A stretch of 64,000 bases of DNA, taken from Auanema rhodensis. Its lineage: Eukaryota > Nematoda > Chromadorea > Rhabditida > Rhabditidae. Shown piece after piece: positions 39,072 to 54,600 of the stretch. Below the pieces are notes generated by a model. The model searched no databases, was not told the DNA's origin, and worked only from the letters and a program-made list of their open reading frames with translations. The stretch's first letter is position 1. Every line of letters begins with the position of its first letter. The stretch lies in contig CAXKVF010000081.1 of NCBI GenBank assembly GCA_964057225.1, positions 124,001 through 188,000 of the forward strand. Reading direction: 5' to 3'. A program made the translations under genes and the position numbers.

Positions 39072-42000
39072 GCACATCACGTGTACATTTAATTAGCATA
39101 AATTAAAGTTCACGTAAATTTCAAAGTCATGGTTACCATGAACCAATATCAATAAAAATTTGGTTTTAGACTAATATGGACATGGGGAATCTAATTTTGA
39201 AAACCGCATCTCTTTATCTTTCACGTGAAGCGAGTTACATACCAAGTGCACATCACGTGTACATTTAATTAGCATAAATTAAAGTTCACGTAAATTTCAA
39301 AGTCATGGTTACCATGAACCAATATCAATAAAAATTTGTTTTTAGACTAATATGGACATGGGGAATCTAATTTTGAAAACCGCATCTCTTTATCTTTCAC
39401 GTGAAGCGAGTTACATACCAAGTGCACATCACGTGTACATTTAATTAGCATAAATTAAAGTTCACGTAAATTTCAAAGTCATGGTTACCATGCACCAATA
39501 TCAATAAAAATTTGTTTTTAGACTAATATGGACATGGGGAATCTAATTTTGAAAACCGCATCTCTTTATCTTTCACGTGAAGCGAGTTACATACCAAGTG
39601 CACATCACGTGTACATTTAATTAGCATAAATTAAAGTTCACGTAAATTTCAAAGTCATGGTTACCATGAAGCAATATCAATAAAAATTTGTTTTTAGACT
39701 AATATGGACATGGGGAATCTAATTTTGAAAACCGCATCTCTTTATCTTTCACGTGAAGCGAGTTACATACCAAGTGCACATCACGTGTACATTTAATTAG
39801 CATAAATTAAAGTTCACGTAAATTTCAAAGTCATGGTTACCATGCACCAATATCAATAAAAATTTGTTTTTAGACTAATATGGACATGGGGAATCTAATT
39901 TTGAAAACCGCATCTCTTTATCTTTCACGTGAAGCGAGTTACATACCAAGTGCACATCACGTGTACATTTAATTAGCATAAATTAAAGTTCACGTAAATT
40001 TCAAAGTCATGGTTACCATGAACCAATATCAATAAAAATTTGTTTTTAGACTAATATGGACATGGGGAATCTAATTTTGAAAACCGCATCTCTTTATCTT
40101 TCACGTGAAGCGAGTTACAAACCAAGTGCACATCACGTGTACATTTAATTAGCATAAATTAAAGTTCACGTAAATTTCAAAGTCATGGTTACCATGAAGC
40201 AATATCAATAAAAATTTGTTTTTAGACTAATATGGACATGGGGAATCTAATTTTGAAAACCGCATCTTTTTATCTTTCACGTGAAGCGAGTTACATACCA
40301 AGTGCACATCACGTGTACATTTAATTAGCATAAATTAAAGTTCACGTAAATTTCAAAGTCATGGTTACCATGAACCAATATCAATAAAAATTTGTTTTTA
40401 GATTAATATGGACATGGGGAATCTAATTTTGAAAACCGCATCTCTTTATCTTTCACGTGAAGCGAGTTACATACCAAGTGCACATCACGTGTACATTTAA
40501 TTAGCATAAATTAAAGTTCACGTAAAATTCAAAGTCATGGTTACCATGCACCAATATCAATAAAAATTTGTTTTTAGACTAATATGGACATGGGGAATCT
40601 AATTTTGAAAACCGCATCTCTTTATCTTTCACGTGAAGCGAGTTACATACCAAGTGCACATCACGTGTACATTTAATTAGCATAAATTAAAGTTCACGTA
40701 AATTTCAAAGTCATGGTTACCATGAACCAATATCAATAAAAATTTGTTTTTAGACTAATATGGACATGGGGAATCTAATTTTGAAAACCGCATCTCTTTA
40801 TCTTTCACGTGAAGCGAGTTACATACCAAGTGCACATCACGTGTACATTTAATTAGCATAAATTGAAGTTCACGTAAATTTCAAAGTCATGGTTACCATG
40901 AACCAATATCAATAAAAATTTGTTTTTAGACTAATATGGACATGGAGAATCTAATTTTGAAAACTGCATCTCTTTATCTTTCACGTGAAGCGAGTTACAT
41001 ACCAAGTGCACATCACGTGTACATTTAATTAGCATAAATTAAAGTTCACGTAAATTTCAAAGTCATGGTTACCATGAAGCAATATCAATAAAAATTTATT
41101 TTTAGACTAATATGGACATGGGGAATCTAATTTTGAAAACCGCATCTCTTTATCTTTCACGTGAAGCGAGTTACATACCAAGTGCACATCACGTGTACAT
41201 TTAATTAGCATAAATTAAAGTTCACGTAAATTTCAAAGTCATGGTTACCATGAACCAATATCAATAAAAATTTGTTTTTAGACTAATATGGACATGGGGA
41301 ATCTAATTTTGAAAACCGCATCTCTTTATCTTTCACGTGAAGCGAGTTACATACCAAGTGCACATCACGTGTACATTTAATTAGCATAAATTAAAGTTCA
41401 CGTAAATTTCAAAGTCATGGTTACCATGAACCAATATCAATAAAAATTTGGTTTTAGACTAATATGGACATGGGGAATCTAATTTTGAAAACCGCATCTC
41501 TTTATCTTTCACGTGAAGCGAGTTACATACCAAGTGCACATCACGTGTACATTTAATTAGCATAAATTAAAGTTCACGTAAATTTCAAAGTCATGGTTAC
41601 CATGAACCAATATCAATAAAAATTTGTTTTTAGACTAATATGGACATGGGGAATCTAATTTTGAAAACCGCATCTCTTTATCTTTCACGTGAAGCGAGTT
41701 ACATACCAAGTGCACATCACGTGTACATTTAATTAGCATAAATTAAAGTTCACGTAAATTTCAAAGTCATGGTTACCATGCACCAATATCAATAAAAATT
41801 TGTTTTTAGACTAATATGGACATGGGGAATCTAATTTTGAAAACCGCATCTCTTTATCTTTCACGTGAAGCGAGTTACATACCAAGTGCACATCACGTGT
41901 ACATTTAATTAGCATAAATTAAAGTTCACGTAAATTTCAAAGTCATGGTTACCATGAACCAATATCAATAAAAATTTGTTTTTAGACTAATATGGACATG

Positions 42001-44351
42001 AGGAATCTATTTTTGAAAACCGCATCTTTTTATCTTTCACGTGAAGCGAGTTACATACCAAGTGCACATCACGTGTACATTTAATTAGCATAAATTAAAG
42101 TTCACGTAAATTTCAAAGTCATGGTTACCATGAAGCAATATCAATAAAAATTTGTTTTTAGACTAATATGGACATGGGGAATCTAATTTTGAAAACCGCA
42201 TCTCTTTATCTTTCACGTGAAGCGAGTTACATACCAAGTGCACATCACGTGTACATTTAATTAGCATAAATTAAAGTTCACGTAAATTTCAAAGTCATGG
42301 TTACCATGAACCAATATCAATAAAAATTTGTTTTTAGACTAATATGGACATGGGGAATCTAATTGTGAAAACCGCATCTCTTTATCTTTCACGTGAAGCG
42401 AGTTACATACCAAGTGCACATCACGTGTACATTTAATTAGCATAAATTAAAGTTCACGTAAATTTCAAAGTCATGGTTACCATGAAGCAATATCAATAAA
42501 AATTTGTTTTTAGACTAATATGGACATGGGGAATCTAATTTTGAAAACCGCATCTCTTTATCTTTCACGTGAAGCGAGTTACATACCAAGTGCACATCAC
42601 GTGTACATTTAATTAGCATAAATTAAAGTTCACGTAAATTTCAAAGTCATGGTTACCATGAACCAATATCAATAAAAATTTGTTTTTAGACTAATATGGA
42701 CATGGGGAATCTAATTTTGAAAACCGCATCTCTTTATCTTTCACGTGAAGCGAGTTACATACCAAGTGCACATCACGTGTACATTTAATTAGCATAAATT
42801 AAAGTTCACGTAAATTTCAAAGTCATGGTTACCATGAACCAATATCAATAAAAATTTGTTTTTAGACTAATATGGACATGGGGAATCTAATTTTGAAAAC
42901 CGCATCTCTTTATCTTTCACGTGAAGCGAGTTACATACCAAGTGCACATCACGTGTACATTTAATTAGCATAAATTAAAGTTCACGTAAATTTCAAAGTC
43001 ATGGTTACCATGAACCAATATCAATAAAAATTTGTTTTTAGACTAATATGGACATGGGGAATCTAATTTTGAAAACCGCATTTCTTTATCTTTCACGTGA
43101 AGCGAGTTACATACCAAGTGCACATCACGTGTACATTTGATTAGCATAAATTAAAGTTCACGTAAATTTCAAAGTCATGGTTACCATGCACCAATATCAA
43201 TAAAAATTTGTTTTTAGACTAATATGGACATGGGGAATCTAATTTTGAAAACCGCATCTCTTTATCTTTCACGTGAAGCGAGTTACATACCAAGTGCACA
43301 TCACGTGTACATTTAATTAGCATAAATTAAAGTTCACGTAAATTTCAAAGTCATGGTTACCATGAACCAATATCAATAAAAATTTGTTTTTAGACTAATA
43401 TGGACATGGGGAATCTAATTTTGAAAACCGCATCTCTTTATCTTTCACGTGAAGCGAGTTACATACCAAGTGCACATCACGTGTACATTTGATTAGCATA
43501 AATTAAAGTTCACGTAAATTTCAAAGTCATGGTTACCATGAACCAATATCAATAAAAATTTGTTTTTAGACTAATATGGACATGGGGAATCTAATTTTGA
43601 AAACCGCATCTCTTTATCTTTCACGTGAAGCGAGTTACATACCAAGTGCACATCACGTGTACATTTAATTAGCATAAATTAAAGTTCACGTAAATTTCAA
43701 AGTCATGGTTACCATGAACCAATATCAATAAAAATTTGTTTTTAGACTAATATGGACATGAGGAATCTATTTTTGAAAACCGCATCTCTTTATCTTTCAC
43801 GTGAAGCGAGTTACATACCAAGTGCACATCACGTGTACATTTAATTAGCATAAATTAAAGTTCACGTAAATTTCAAAGTCATGGTTACCATGAAGCAATA
43901 TCAATAAAAATTTGTTTTTAGACTAATATGGACATGGGGAATCTAATTTTGAAAACCGCATCTCTTTATCTTTCACGTGAAGCGAGTTACATACCAAGTG
44001 CACATCACGTGTACATTTAATTAGCATAAATTAAAGTTCACGTAAATTTCAAAGTCATGGTTACCATGCACCAATATCAATAAAAATTTGTTTTTAGACT
44101 AATATGGACATGGGGAATCTAATTTTGAAAACCGCATCTCTTTATCTTTCACGTGAAGCGAGTTACATACCAAGTGCACATCACGTGTACATTTAATTAG
44201 CATAAATTAAAGTTCACGTAAATTTCAAAGTCATGGTTACCATGAACCAATATCAATAAAAATTTGTTTGTAGACTAATATGGACATGGGGAATCTAATT
44301 TTGAAAACCGCATCTCTTTATCTTTCACGTGAAGCGAGTTACATACCAAGT
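39072..44351 (+). repeat. Mixed domain with private haplotypes
   Basis: These 30 monomers are of all three subtypes. Monomer 40832 carries three linked rare changes (G at 34, A at 115, T at 134). Monomer 42240 has G at 126 (CTAATTGTG). AGGAATCTATTTT (A at 114 with T at 123) occurs at 42001 and 43761. G near site 20 (ACATTTGATTAG) occurs in monomers near 43138 and 43490, two apart. A third CACC-AAGC-CACC-AACC series runs from 39424. I could not fix a regular period. Confidence 0.78.
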
Positions 44352-47300
44352 GCACATCACGTGTACAATTAATTAGCATAAATTAAAGTTCACGTAAATT
44401 TCAAAGTCATGGTTACCATGAACCAATATCAATAAAAATTTGTTTTTAGACTAATATGGACATGAGGAATCTATTTTTGAAAACCGCATCTCTTTATCTT
44501 TCACGTGAAGCGAGTTACATACCAAGTGCACATCACGTGTACATTTAATTAGCATAAATTAAAGTTCACGTAAATTTCAAAGTCATGGTTACCATGAAGC
44601 AATATCAATAAAAATTTGTTTTTAGACTAATATGGACATGGGGAATCTAATTTTGAAAACCGCATCTCTTTATCTTTCACGTGAAGCGAGTTACATACCA
44701 AGTGCACATCACGTGTACATTTAATTAGCATAAATTAAAGTTCACGTAAATTTCAAAGTCATGGTTACCATGAACCAATATCAATAAAAATTTGTTTTTA
44801 GACTAATATGGACATGGGGAATCTAATTTTGAAAACCGCATTTCTTTATCTTTCACGTGAAGCGAGTTACATACCAAGTGCACATCACGTGTACATTTAA
44901 TTAGCATAAATTAAAGTTCACGTAAATTTCAAAGTCATGGTTACCATGAACCAATATCAATAAAAATTTGTTTTTAGACTAATATGGACATGGGGAATCT
45001 AATTTTGAAAACCGCATTTCTTTATCTTTCACGTGAAGCGAGTTACACACCAAGTGCACATCACGTGTACATTTAATTAGCATAAATTTAAGTTCACGTA
45101 AATTTCAAAGTCATGGTTACCATGAACCAATATCAATAAAAATTTGTTTTTAGACTAATATGGACATGGGGAATCTAATTTTGAAAACCGCATCTCTTTA
45201 TCTTTCACGTGAAGCGAGTTACATACCAAGTGCACATCACGTGTACATTTAATTAGCATAAATTAAAGTTCACGTAAATTTCAAAGTCATGGTTACCATG
45301 AACCAATATCAATAAAAATTTGTTTTTAGACTAATATGGACATGGGGAATCTAATTTTGAAAACCGCATCTCTTTATCTTTCACGTGAAGCGAGTTACAT
45401 ACCAAGTGCACATCACGTGTACATTTAATTAGCATAAATTAAAGTTCACGTAAATTTCAAAGTCATGGTTACCATGAACCAATATCAATAAAAATTTGTT
45501 TTTAGACTAATATGGACATGAGGAATCTAATTTTGAAAACCGCATCTCTTTATCTTTCACGTGAAGCGAGTTACATACCAAGTGCACATCACGTGTACAT
45601 TTAATTAGCATAAATTAAAGTTCACGTAAATTTCAAAGTCATGGTTACCATGCACCAATATCAATAAAAATTTGTTTTTAGACTAATATGGACATGGGGA
45701 ATCTAATTTTGAAAACCGCATCTCTTTATCTTTCACGTGAAGCGAGTTACATACCAAGTGCACATCACGTGTACATTTAATTAGCATAGATTAAAGTTCA
45801 CGTAAATTTCAAAGTCATGGTTACCATGCACCAATATCAATAAAAATTTGTTTTTAGACTAATATGGACATGGGGAATCTAATTTTGAAAACCGCATCTC
45901 TTTATCTTTCACGTGAAGCGAGTTACATACCAAGTGCACATCACGTGTACATTTAATTAGCATAAATTTAAGTTCACGTAAATTTCAAAGTCATGGTTAC
46001 CATGAACCAATATCAATAAAAATTTGTTTTTAGACTAATATGGACATGGGGAATCTAATTTTGAAAACCGCATCTCTTTATCTTTCACGTGAAGCGAGTT
46101 ACATACCAAGTGCACATCACGTGTACATTTAATTAGCATAAATTAAAGTTCACGTAAATTTCAAAGTCATGGTTACCATGAACCAATATCAATAAAAATT
46201 TGTTTTTAGACTAATATGGACATGGGGAATCTAATTTTGAAAACCGCATCTCTTTATCTTTCACGTGAAGCGAGTTACATACCAAGTGCACATCACGTGT
46301 ACATTTAATTAGCATAAATTAAAGTTCACGTAAATTTCAAAGTCATGGTTACCATGAACCAATATCAATAAAAATTTGTTTTTAGACTAATATGGACATG
46401 GGGAATCTAATTTTGAAAACCGCATCTCTTTATCTTTCACGTGAAGCGAGTTACATACCAAGTGCACATCACGTGTACATTTAATTAGCATAAATTAAAG
46501 TTCACGTAAATTTCAAAGTCATGGTTACCATGAACCAATATCAATAAAAATTTGTTTTTAGACTAATATGGACATGAGGAATCTATTTTTGAAAACCGCA
46601 TCTCTTTATCTTTCACGTGAAGCGAGTTACATACCAAGTGCACATCACGTGTACATTTAATTAGCATAAATTAAAGTTCACGTAAATTTCAAAGTCATGG
46701 TTACCATGAAGCAATATCAATAAAAATTTGTTTTTAGACTAATATGGACATGGGGAATCTAATTTTGAAAACCGCATCTCTTTATCTTTCACGTGAAGCG
46801 AGTTACATACCAAGTGCACATCACGTGTACATTTAATTAGCATAAATTAAAGTTCACGTAAATTTCAAAGTCATGGTTACCATGCACCAATATCAATAAA
46901 AATTTGTTTTTAGACTAATATGGACATGGGGAATCTAATTTTGAAAACCGCATCTCTTTATCTTTCACGTGAAGCGAGTTACATACCAAGTGCACATCAC
47001 GTGTACATTTAATTAGCATAAATTAAAGTTCACGTAAATTTCAAAGTCATGGTTACCATGAACCAATATCAATAAAAATTTGTTTTTAGACTAATATGGA
47101 CATGAGGAATCTATTTTTGAAAACCGCATCTCTTTATCTTTCACGTGAAGCGAGTTACATACCAAGTGCACATCACGTGTACATTTAATTAGCATAAATT
47201 AAAGTTCACGTAAATTTCAAAGTCATGGTTACCATGAAGCAATATCAATAAAAATTTGTTTTTAGACTAATATGGACATGGGGAATCTAATTTTGAAAAC

Positions 47301-49631
47301 CGCATCTCTTTATCTTTCACGTGAAGCGAGTTACATACCAAGTGCACATCACGTGTACATTTAATTAGCATAAATTAAAGTTCACGTAAATTTCAAAGTC
47401 ATGGTTACCATGAACCAATATCAATAAAAATTTGTTTTTAGACTAATATGGACATGGGGAATCTAATTTTGAAAACCGCATTTCTTTATCTTTCACGTGA
47501 AGCGAGTTACATACCAAGTGCACATCACGTGTACATTTAATTAGCATAAATTAAAGTTCACGTAAATTTCAAAGTCATGGTTACCATGAACCAATATCAA
47601 TAAAAATTTGTTTTTAGACTAATATGGACATGGGGAATCTAATTTTGAAAACCGCATTTCTTTATCTTTCACGTGAAGCGAGTTACATACCAAGTGCACA
47701 TCACGTGTACATTTAATTAGCATAAATTTAAGTTCACGTAAATTTCAAAGTCATGGTTACCATGAACCAATATCAATAAAAATTTGTTTTTAGACTAATA
47801 TGGACATGGGGAATCTAATTTTGAAAACCGCATCTCTTTATCTTTCACGTGAAGCGAGTTACATACCAAGTGCACATCACGTGTACATTTAATTAGCATA
47901 AATTAAAGTTCACGTAAATTTCAAAGTCATGGTTACCATGAACCAATATCAATAAAAATTTGTTTTTAGACTAATATGGACATGGGGAATCTAATTTTGA
48001 AAACCGCATCTCTTTATCTTTCACGTGAAGCGAGTTACATACCAAGTGCACATCACGTGTACATTTAATTAGCATAAATTAAAGTTCACGTAAATTTCAA
48101 AGTCATGGTTACCATGAACCAATATCAATAAAAATTTGTTTTTAGACTAATATGGACATGAGGAATCTAATTTTGAAAACCGCATCTCTTTATCTTTCAC
48201 GTGAAGCGAGTTACATACCAAGTGCACATCACGTGTACATTTAATTAGCATAAATTAAAGTTCACGTAAATTTCAAAGTCATGGTTACCATGCACCAATA
48301 TCAATAAAAATTTGTTTTTAGACTAATATGGACATGGGGAATCTAATTTTGAAAACCGCATCTTTTTATCTTTCACGTGAAGCGAGTTACATACCAAGTG
48401 CACATCACGTGTACATTTAATTAGCATAGATTAAAGTTCACGTAAATTTCAAAGTCATGGTTACCATGCACCAATATCAATAAAAATTTGTTTTTAGACT
48501 AATATGGACATGGGGAATCTAATTTTGAAAACCGCATCTCTTTATCTTTCACGTGAAGCGAGTTACATACCAAGTGCACATCACGTGTACATTTAATTAG
48601 CATAAATTTAAGTTCACGTAAATTTCAAAGTCATGGTTACCATGAACCAATATCAATAAAAATTTGTTTTTAGACTAATATGGACATGGGGAATCTAATT
48701 TTGAAAACCGCATCTCTTTATCTTTCACGTGAAGCGAGTTACATACCAAGTGCACATCACGTGTACATTTAATTAGCATAAATTAAAGTTCACGTAAATT
48801 TCAAAGTCATGGTTACCATGAACCAATATCAATAAAAATTTGTTTTTAGACTAATATGGACATGGGGAATCTAATTTTGAAAACCGCATCTCTTTATCTT
48901 TCACGTGAAGCGAGTTACATACCAAGTGCACATCACGTGTACATTTAATTAGCATAAATTAAAGTTCACGTAAATTTCAAAGTCATGGTTACCATGAACC
49001 AATATCAATAAAAATTTGTTTTTAGACTAATATGGACATGAGGAATCTAATTTTGAAAACCGCATCTCTTTATCTTTCACGTGAAGCGAGTTACATACCA
49101 AGTGCACATCACGTGTACATTTAATTAGCATAAATTAAAGTTCACGTAAATTTCAAAGTCATGGTTACCATGCACCAATATCAATAAAAATTTGTTTTTA
49201 GACTAATATGGACATGGGGAATCTAATTTTGAAAACCGCATCTCTTTATCTTTCACGTGAAGCGAGTTACATACCAAGTGCACATCACGTGTACATTTAA
49301 TTAGCATAGATTAAAGTTCACGTAAATTTCAAAGTCATGGTTACCATGCACCAATATCAATAAAAATTTGTTTTTAGACTAATATGGACATGGGGAATCT
49401 AATTTTGAAAACCGCATCTCTTTATCTTTCACGTGAAGCGAGTTACATACCAAGTGCACATCACGTGTACATTTAATTAGCATAAATTTAAGTTCACGTA
49501 AATTTCAAAGTCATGGTTACCATGAACCAATATCAATAAAAATTTGTTTTTAGACTAATATGGACATGGGGAATCTAATTTTGAAAACCGCATCTCTTTA
49601 TCTTTCACGTGAAGCGAGTTACATACCAAGT
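44352..49631 (+). repeat. 15-monomer duplication (2640 bp offset)
   Basis: Markers at 44465 (A at 114 with T at 123), 45089 (T at 34), 45521 (A at 114 only), 45789 (G at 30) and 45969 (T at 34) each recur exactly 2640 bp later at 47105, 47729, 48161, 48429 and 48609. The match is good for about the first 11-12 monomers. Beyond that the second copy is altered by a 5-mer duplication. A shorter version of the AGGAATCTATTTT series, three or four monomers long, occurs at 43648-44351 and 46464-46991. Confidence 0.88.
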
Positions 49632-49807
49632 GCACATCACGTGTACATTTAATTAGCATAAATTAAAGTTCACGTAAATTTCAAAGTCATGGTTACCATG
49701 AACCAATATCAATAAAAATTTGTTTTTAGACTAATATGGACATGGGGAATCTAATTTTGAAAACCGCATCTCTTTATCTTTCACGTGAAGCGAGTTACAT
49801 ACCAAGT
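48048..49807 (+). repeat. Nested 5-monomer duplication (880 bp)
   Basis: Units 48048-48927 and 48928-49807 share A at 114 (48161, 49041), a CACC monomer, G at 30 (48429, 49309), T at 34 (48609, 49489) and a plain AACC. A further shortened repeat follows: G at 30 recurs at 50013 and T at 34 at 50193, 704 bp after the second unit, without the preceding site-114 A. The first unit also has GCATCTTTTTATC near 48364, private to it. Confidence 0.88.
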
Positions 49808-50159
49808 GCACATCACGTGTACATTTAATTAGCATAAATTAAAGTTCACGTAAATTTCAAAGTCATGGTTACCATGAACCAATATCAATAAAAATTTGTT
49901 TTTAGACTAATATGGACATGGGGAATCTAATTTTGAAAACCGCATCTCTTTATCTTTCACGTGAAGCGAGTTACATACCAAGTGCACATCACGTGTACAT
50001 TTAATTAGCATAGATTAAAGTTCACGTAAATTTCAAAGTCATGGTTACCATGCACCAATATCAATAAAAATTTGTTTTTAGACTAATATGGACATGGGGA
50101 ATCTAATTTTGAAAACCGCATCTCTTTATCTTTCACGTGAAGCGAGTTACATACCAAGT

Positions 50160-51679
50160 GCACATCACGTGTACATTTAATTAGCATAAATTTAAGTTCA
50201 CGTAAATTTCAAAGTCATGGTTACCATGAACCAATATCAATAAAAATTTGTTTTTAGACTAATATGGACATGGGGAATCTAATTTTGAAAACCGCATCTC
50301 TTTATCTTTCACGTGAAGCGAGTTACATACCAAGTGCACATCACGTGTACATTTAATTAGCATAAATTAAAGTTCACGTAAATTTCAAAGTCATGGTTAC
50401 CATGAACCAATATCAATAAAAATTTGTTTTTAGACTAATATGGACATGGGGAATCTAATTTTGAAAACCGCATCTCTTTATCTTTCACGTGAAGCGAGTT
50501 ACATACCAAGTGCACATCACGTGTACATTTAATTAGCATAAATTAAAGTTCACGTAAACTTCAAAGTCATGGTTACCATGCACCAATATCAATAAAAATT
50601 TGTTTTTAGACTAATATGGACATGGGGAATCTAATTTTGAAAACCGCATCTCTTTATCTTTCACGTGAAGCGAGTTACATACCAAGTGCACATCACGTGT
50701 ACATTTAATTAGCATAAATTAAAGTTCACGTAAATTTCAAAGTCATGGTTACCATGAACCAATATCAATAAAAATTTGTTTTTAGACTAATATGGACATG
50801 GGGAATCTAATTTTGAAAACCGCATCTCTTTATCTTTCACGTGAAGCGAGTTACATACCAAGTGCACATCACGTGTACATTTAATTAGCATAAATTAAAG
50901 TTCACGTAAATTTCAAAGTCATGGTTACCATGAAGCAATATCAATAAAAATTTGTTTTTAGACTAATATGGACATGGGGAATCTAATTTTGAAAACCGCA
51001 TCTCTTTATCTTTCACGTGAAGCGAGTTACATACCAAGTGCACATCACGTGTACATTTAATTAGCATAAATTAAAGTTCACGTAAATTTCAAAGTCATGG
51101 TTACCATGAACCAATATCAATAAAAATTTGTTTTTAGACTAATATGGAAATGGGGAATCTAATTTTGAAAACCGCATCTCTTTATCTTTCACGTGAAGCG
51201 AGTTACATACCAAGTGCACATCACGTGTACATTTAATTAGCATAAATTGAAGTTCACGTAAATTTCAAAGTCATGGTTACCATGAACCAATATCAATAAA
51301 AATTTGTTTTTAGACTAATATGGACATGGAGAATCTAATTTTGAAAACTGCATCTCTTTATCTTTCACGTGAAGCGAGTTACATACCAAGTGCACATCAC
51401 GTGTACATTTAATTAGCATAAATTAAAGTTCACGTAAATTTCAAAGTCATGGTTACCATGAAGCAATATCAATAAAAATTTGTTTTTAGACTAATATGGA
51501 CATGGGGAATCTAATTTTGAAAACCGCATCTCTTTATCTTTCACGTGAAGCGAGTTACATACCAAGTGCACATCACGTGTACATTTAATTAGCATAAATT
51601 AAAGTTCACGTAAATTTCAAAGTCATGGTTACCATGAACCAATATCAATAAAAATTTGTTTTTAGACTAATATGGACAT
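50160..51679 (+). repeat. Long-range duplicate block, left copy
   Basis: T at 34 (50193), AAACTTC with the CACC subtype (monomer 50512), AAGC (50864), and the triple haplotype G34-A115-T134 (monomer 51216) follow in the same order as at 62480-64000. All are offset by 12,320 bp. By eye the only difference is A at 51149 (GGAAATGGGG) against C in the other copy. The left edge is near 50160: the preceding monomers differ at several sites, including TAGATT at 50013 against TAAATT. Confidence 0.88.
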
Positions 51680-54600
51680 GGGGAATCTATTTTTGAAAAC
51701 CGCATCTCTTTATCTTTCACATGAAGCGAGTTACATACCAAGTGCACATCACGTGTTCATTTAATTAGCATAAATTAAAGTTCACGTAAATTTCAAAGTC
51801 ATGGTTACCATGAAGCAATATCAATAAAAATTTGTTTTTAGACTAATATGGACATGGGGAATCTAATTTTGAAAACCGCATCTCTTTATCTTTCACGTGA
51901 AGCGAGTTACATACCAAGTGCACATCACGTGTACATTTAATTAGCATAAATTAAAGTTCACGTAAATTTCAAAGTCATGGTTACCATGAACCAATATCAA
52001 TAAAAATTTGTTTTTAGACTAATATGGACATGGGGAATCTAATTTTGAAAACCGCATCTCTTTATCTTTCACGTGAAGCGAGTTACATACCAAGTGCACA
52101 TCACGTGTACATTTAATTAGCATAAATTAAAGTTCACGTAAATTTCAAAGTCATGGTTACCATGAACCAATATCAATAAAAATTTGTTTTTAGACTAATA
52201 TGGACATGGGGAATCTAATTTTGAAAACCGCATCTCTTTATCTTTCACGTGAAGCGAGTTACATACCAAGTGCACATCACGTGTACATTTAATTAGCATA
52301 AATTAAAGTTCACGTAAATTTCAAAGTCATGGTTACCATGAACCAATATCAATAAAAATTTGTTTTTAGACTAATATGGACATGGGGAATCTAATTTTGA
52401 AAACCGCATCTCTTTATCTTTCACGTGAAGCGAGTTACATACCAAGTGCACATCACGTGTACATTTAATTAGCATAAATTAAAGTTCACGTAAATTTCAA
52501 AGTCATGGTTACCATGAACCAATATCAATAAAAATTTGTTTTTAGACTAATATGGACATGGGGAATCTAATTTTGAAAACCGCATTTCTTTATCTTTCAC
52601 GTGAAGCGAGTTACATACCAAGTGCACATCACGTGTACATTTAATTAGCATAAATTAAAGTTCACGTAAATTTCAAAGTCATGGTTACCATGCACCAATA
52701 TCAATAAAAATTTGTTTTTAGACTAATATGGACATGGGGAATCTAATTTTGAAAACCGCATCTCTTTATCTTTCACGTGAAGCGAGTTACATACCAAGTG
52801 CACATCACGTGTACATTTAATTAGCATAAATTAAAGTTCACGTAAATTTCAAAGTCATGGTTACCATGAAGCAATATCAATAAAAATTTGTTTTTAGACT
52901 AATATGGACATGGGGAATCTAATTTTGAAAACCGCATCTCTTTATCTTTCACGTGAAGCGAGTTACATACCAAGTGCACATCACGTGTACATTTAATTAG
53001 CATAAATTAAAGTTCACGTAAATTTCAAAGTCATGGTTACCATGAACCAATATCAATAAAAATTTGTTTTTAGACTAATATGGACATGGGGAATCTAATT
53101 GTGAAAACCGCATCTCTTTATCTTTCACGTGAAGCGAGTTACATACCAAGTGCACATCACGTGTACATTTAATTAGCATAAATTAAAGTTCACGTAAATT
53201 TCAAAGTCATGGTTACCATGAAGCAATATCAATAAAAATTTGTTTTTAGACTAATATGGACATGGGGAATCTAATTTTGAAAACCGCATCTCTTTATCTT
53301 TCATGTGAAGCGAGTTACATACCAAGTGCACATCACGTGTACATTTAATTAGCATAAATTAAAGTTCACGTAAATTTCAAAGTCATGGTTACCATGAACC
53401 AATATCAATAAAAATTTGTTTTTAGACTAATATGGACATGGGGAATCTAATTTTGAAAACCGCATCTCTTTATCTTTCACGTGAAGCGAGTTACATACCA
53501 AGTGCACATCACGTGTACATTTAATTAGCATAAATTAAAGTTCACGTAAATTTCAAAGTCATGGTTACCATGAACCAATATCAATAAAAATTTGTTTTTA
53601 GACTAATATGGACATGGGGAATCTAATTTTGAAAACCGCATCTCTTTATCTTTCACGTGAAGCGAGTTACATACCAAGTGCACATCACGTGTACATTTAA
53701 TTAGCATAAATTAAAGTTCACGTAAATTTCAAAGTCATGGTTACCATGAACCAATATCAATAAAAATTTGTTTTTAGACTAATATGGACATGGGGAATCT
53801 AATTTTGAAAACCGCATTTCTTTATCTTTCACGTGAAGCGAGTTACATACCAAGTGCACATCACGTGTACATTTAATTAGCATAAATTAAAGTTCACGTA
53901 AATTTCAAAGTCATGGTTACCATGAACCAATATCAATAAAAATTTGTTTTTAGACTAATATGGACATGGGGAATCTAATTTTGAAAACCGCATCTCTTTA
54001 TCTTTCACGTGAAGCGAGTTACATACCAAGTGCACATCACGTGTACATTTAATTAGCATAAATTAAAGTTCACGTAAATTTCAAAGTCATGGTTACCATG
54101 AACCAATATCAATAAAAATTTGTTTTTAGACTAATATGGACATGGGTAATCTAATTTTGAAAACCGCATCTCTTTATCTTTCACGTGAAGCGAGTTACAT
54201 ACCAAGTGCACATCACGTGTACATTTAATTAGCATAAATTAAAGTTCACGTAAATTTCAAAGTCATGGTTACCATGCACCAATATCAATAAAAATTTGTT
54301 TTTAGACTAATATGGACATGGGGAATCTAATTTTGAAAACTGAATCTCTTTATCTTTCACGTGAAGCGAGTTACATACCAAGTGCACATCACGTGTACAT
54401 TTAATTAGCATAAATTAAAGTTCACGTAAATTTCAAAGTCATGGTTACCATGAAGCAATATCAATAAAAATTTGTTTTTAGACTAATATGGACATGGGGA
54501 ATCTAATTTTGAAAACCGCATCTCTTTATCTTTCACGTGAAGCGAGTTACATACCAAGTGCACATCACGTGTACATTTAATTAGCATAAATTAAAGTTCA

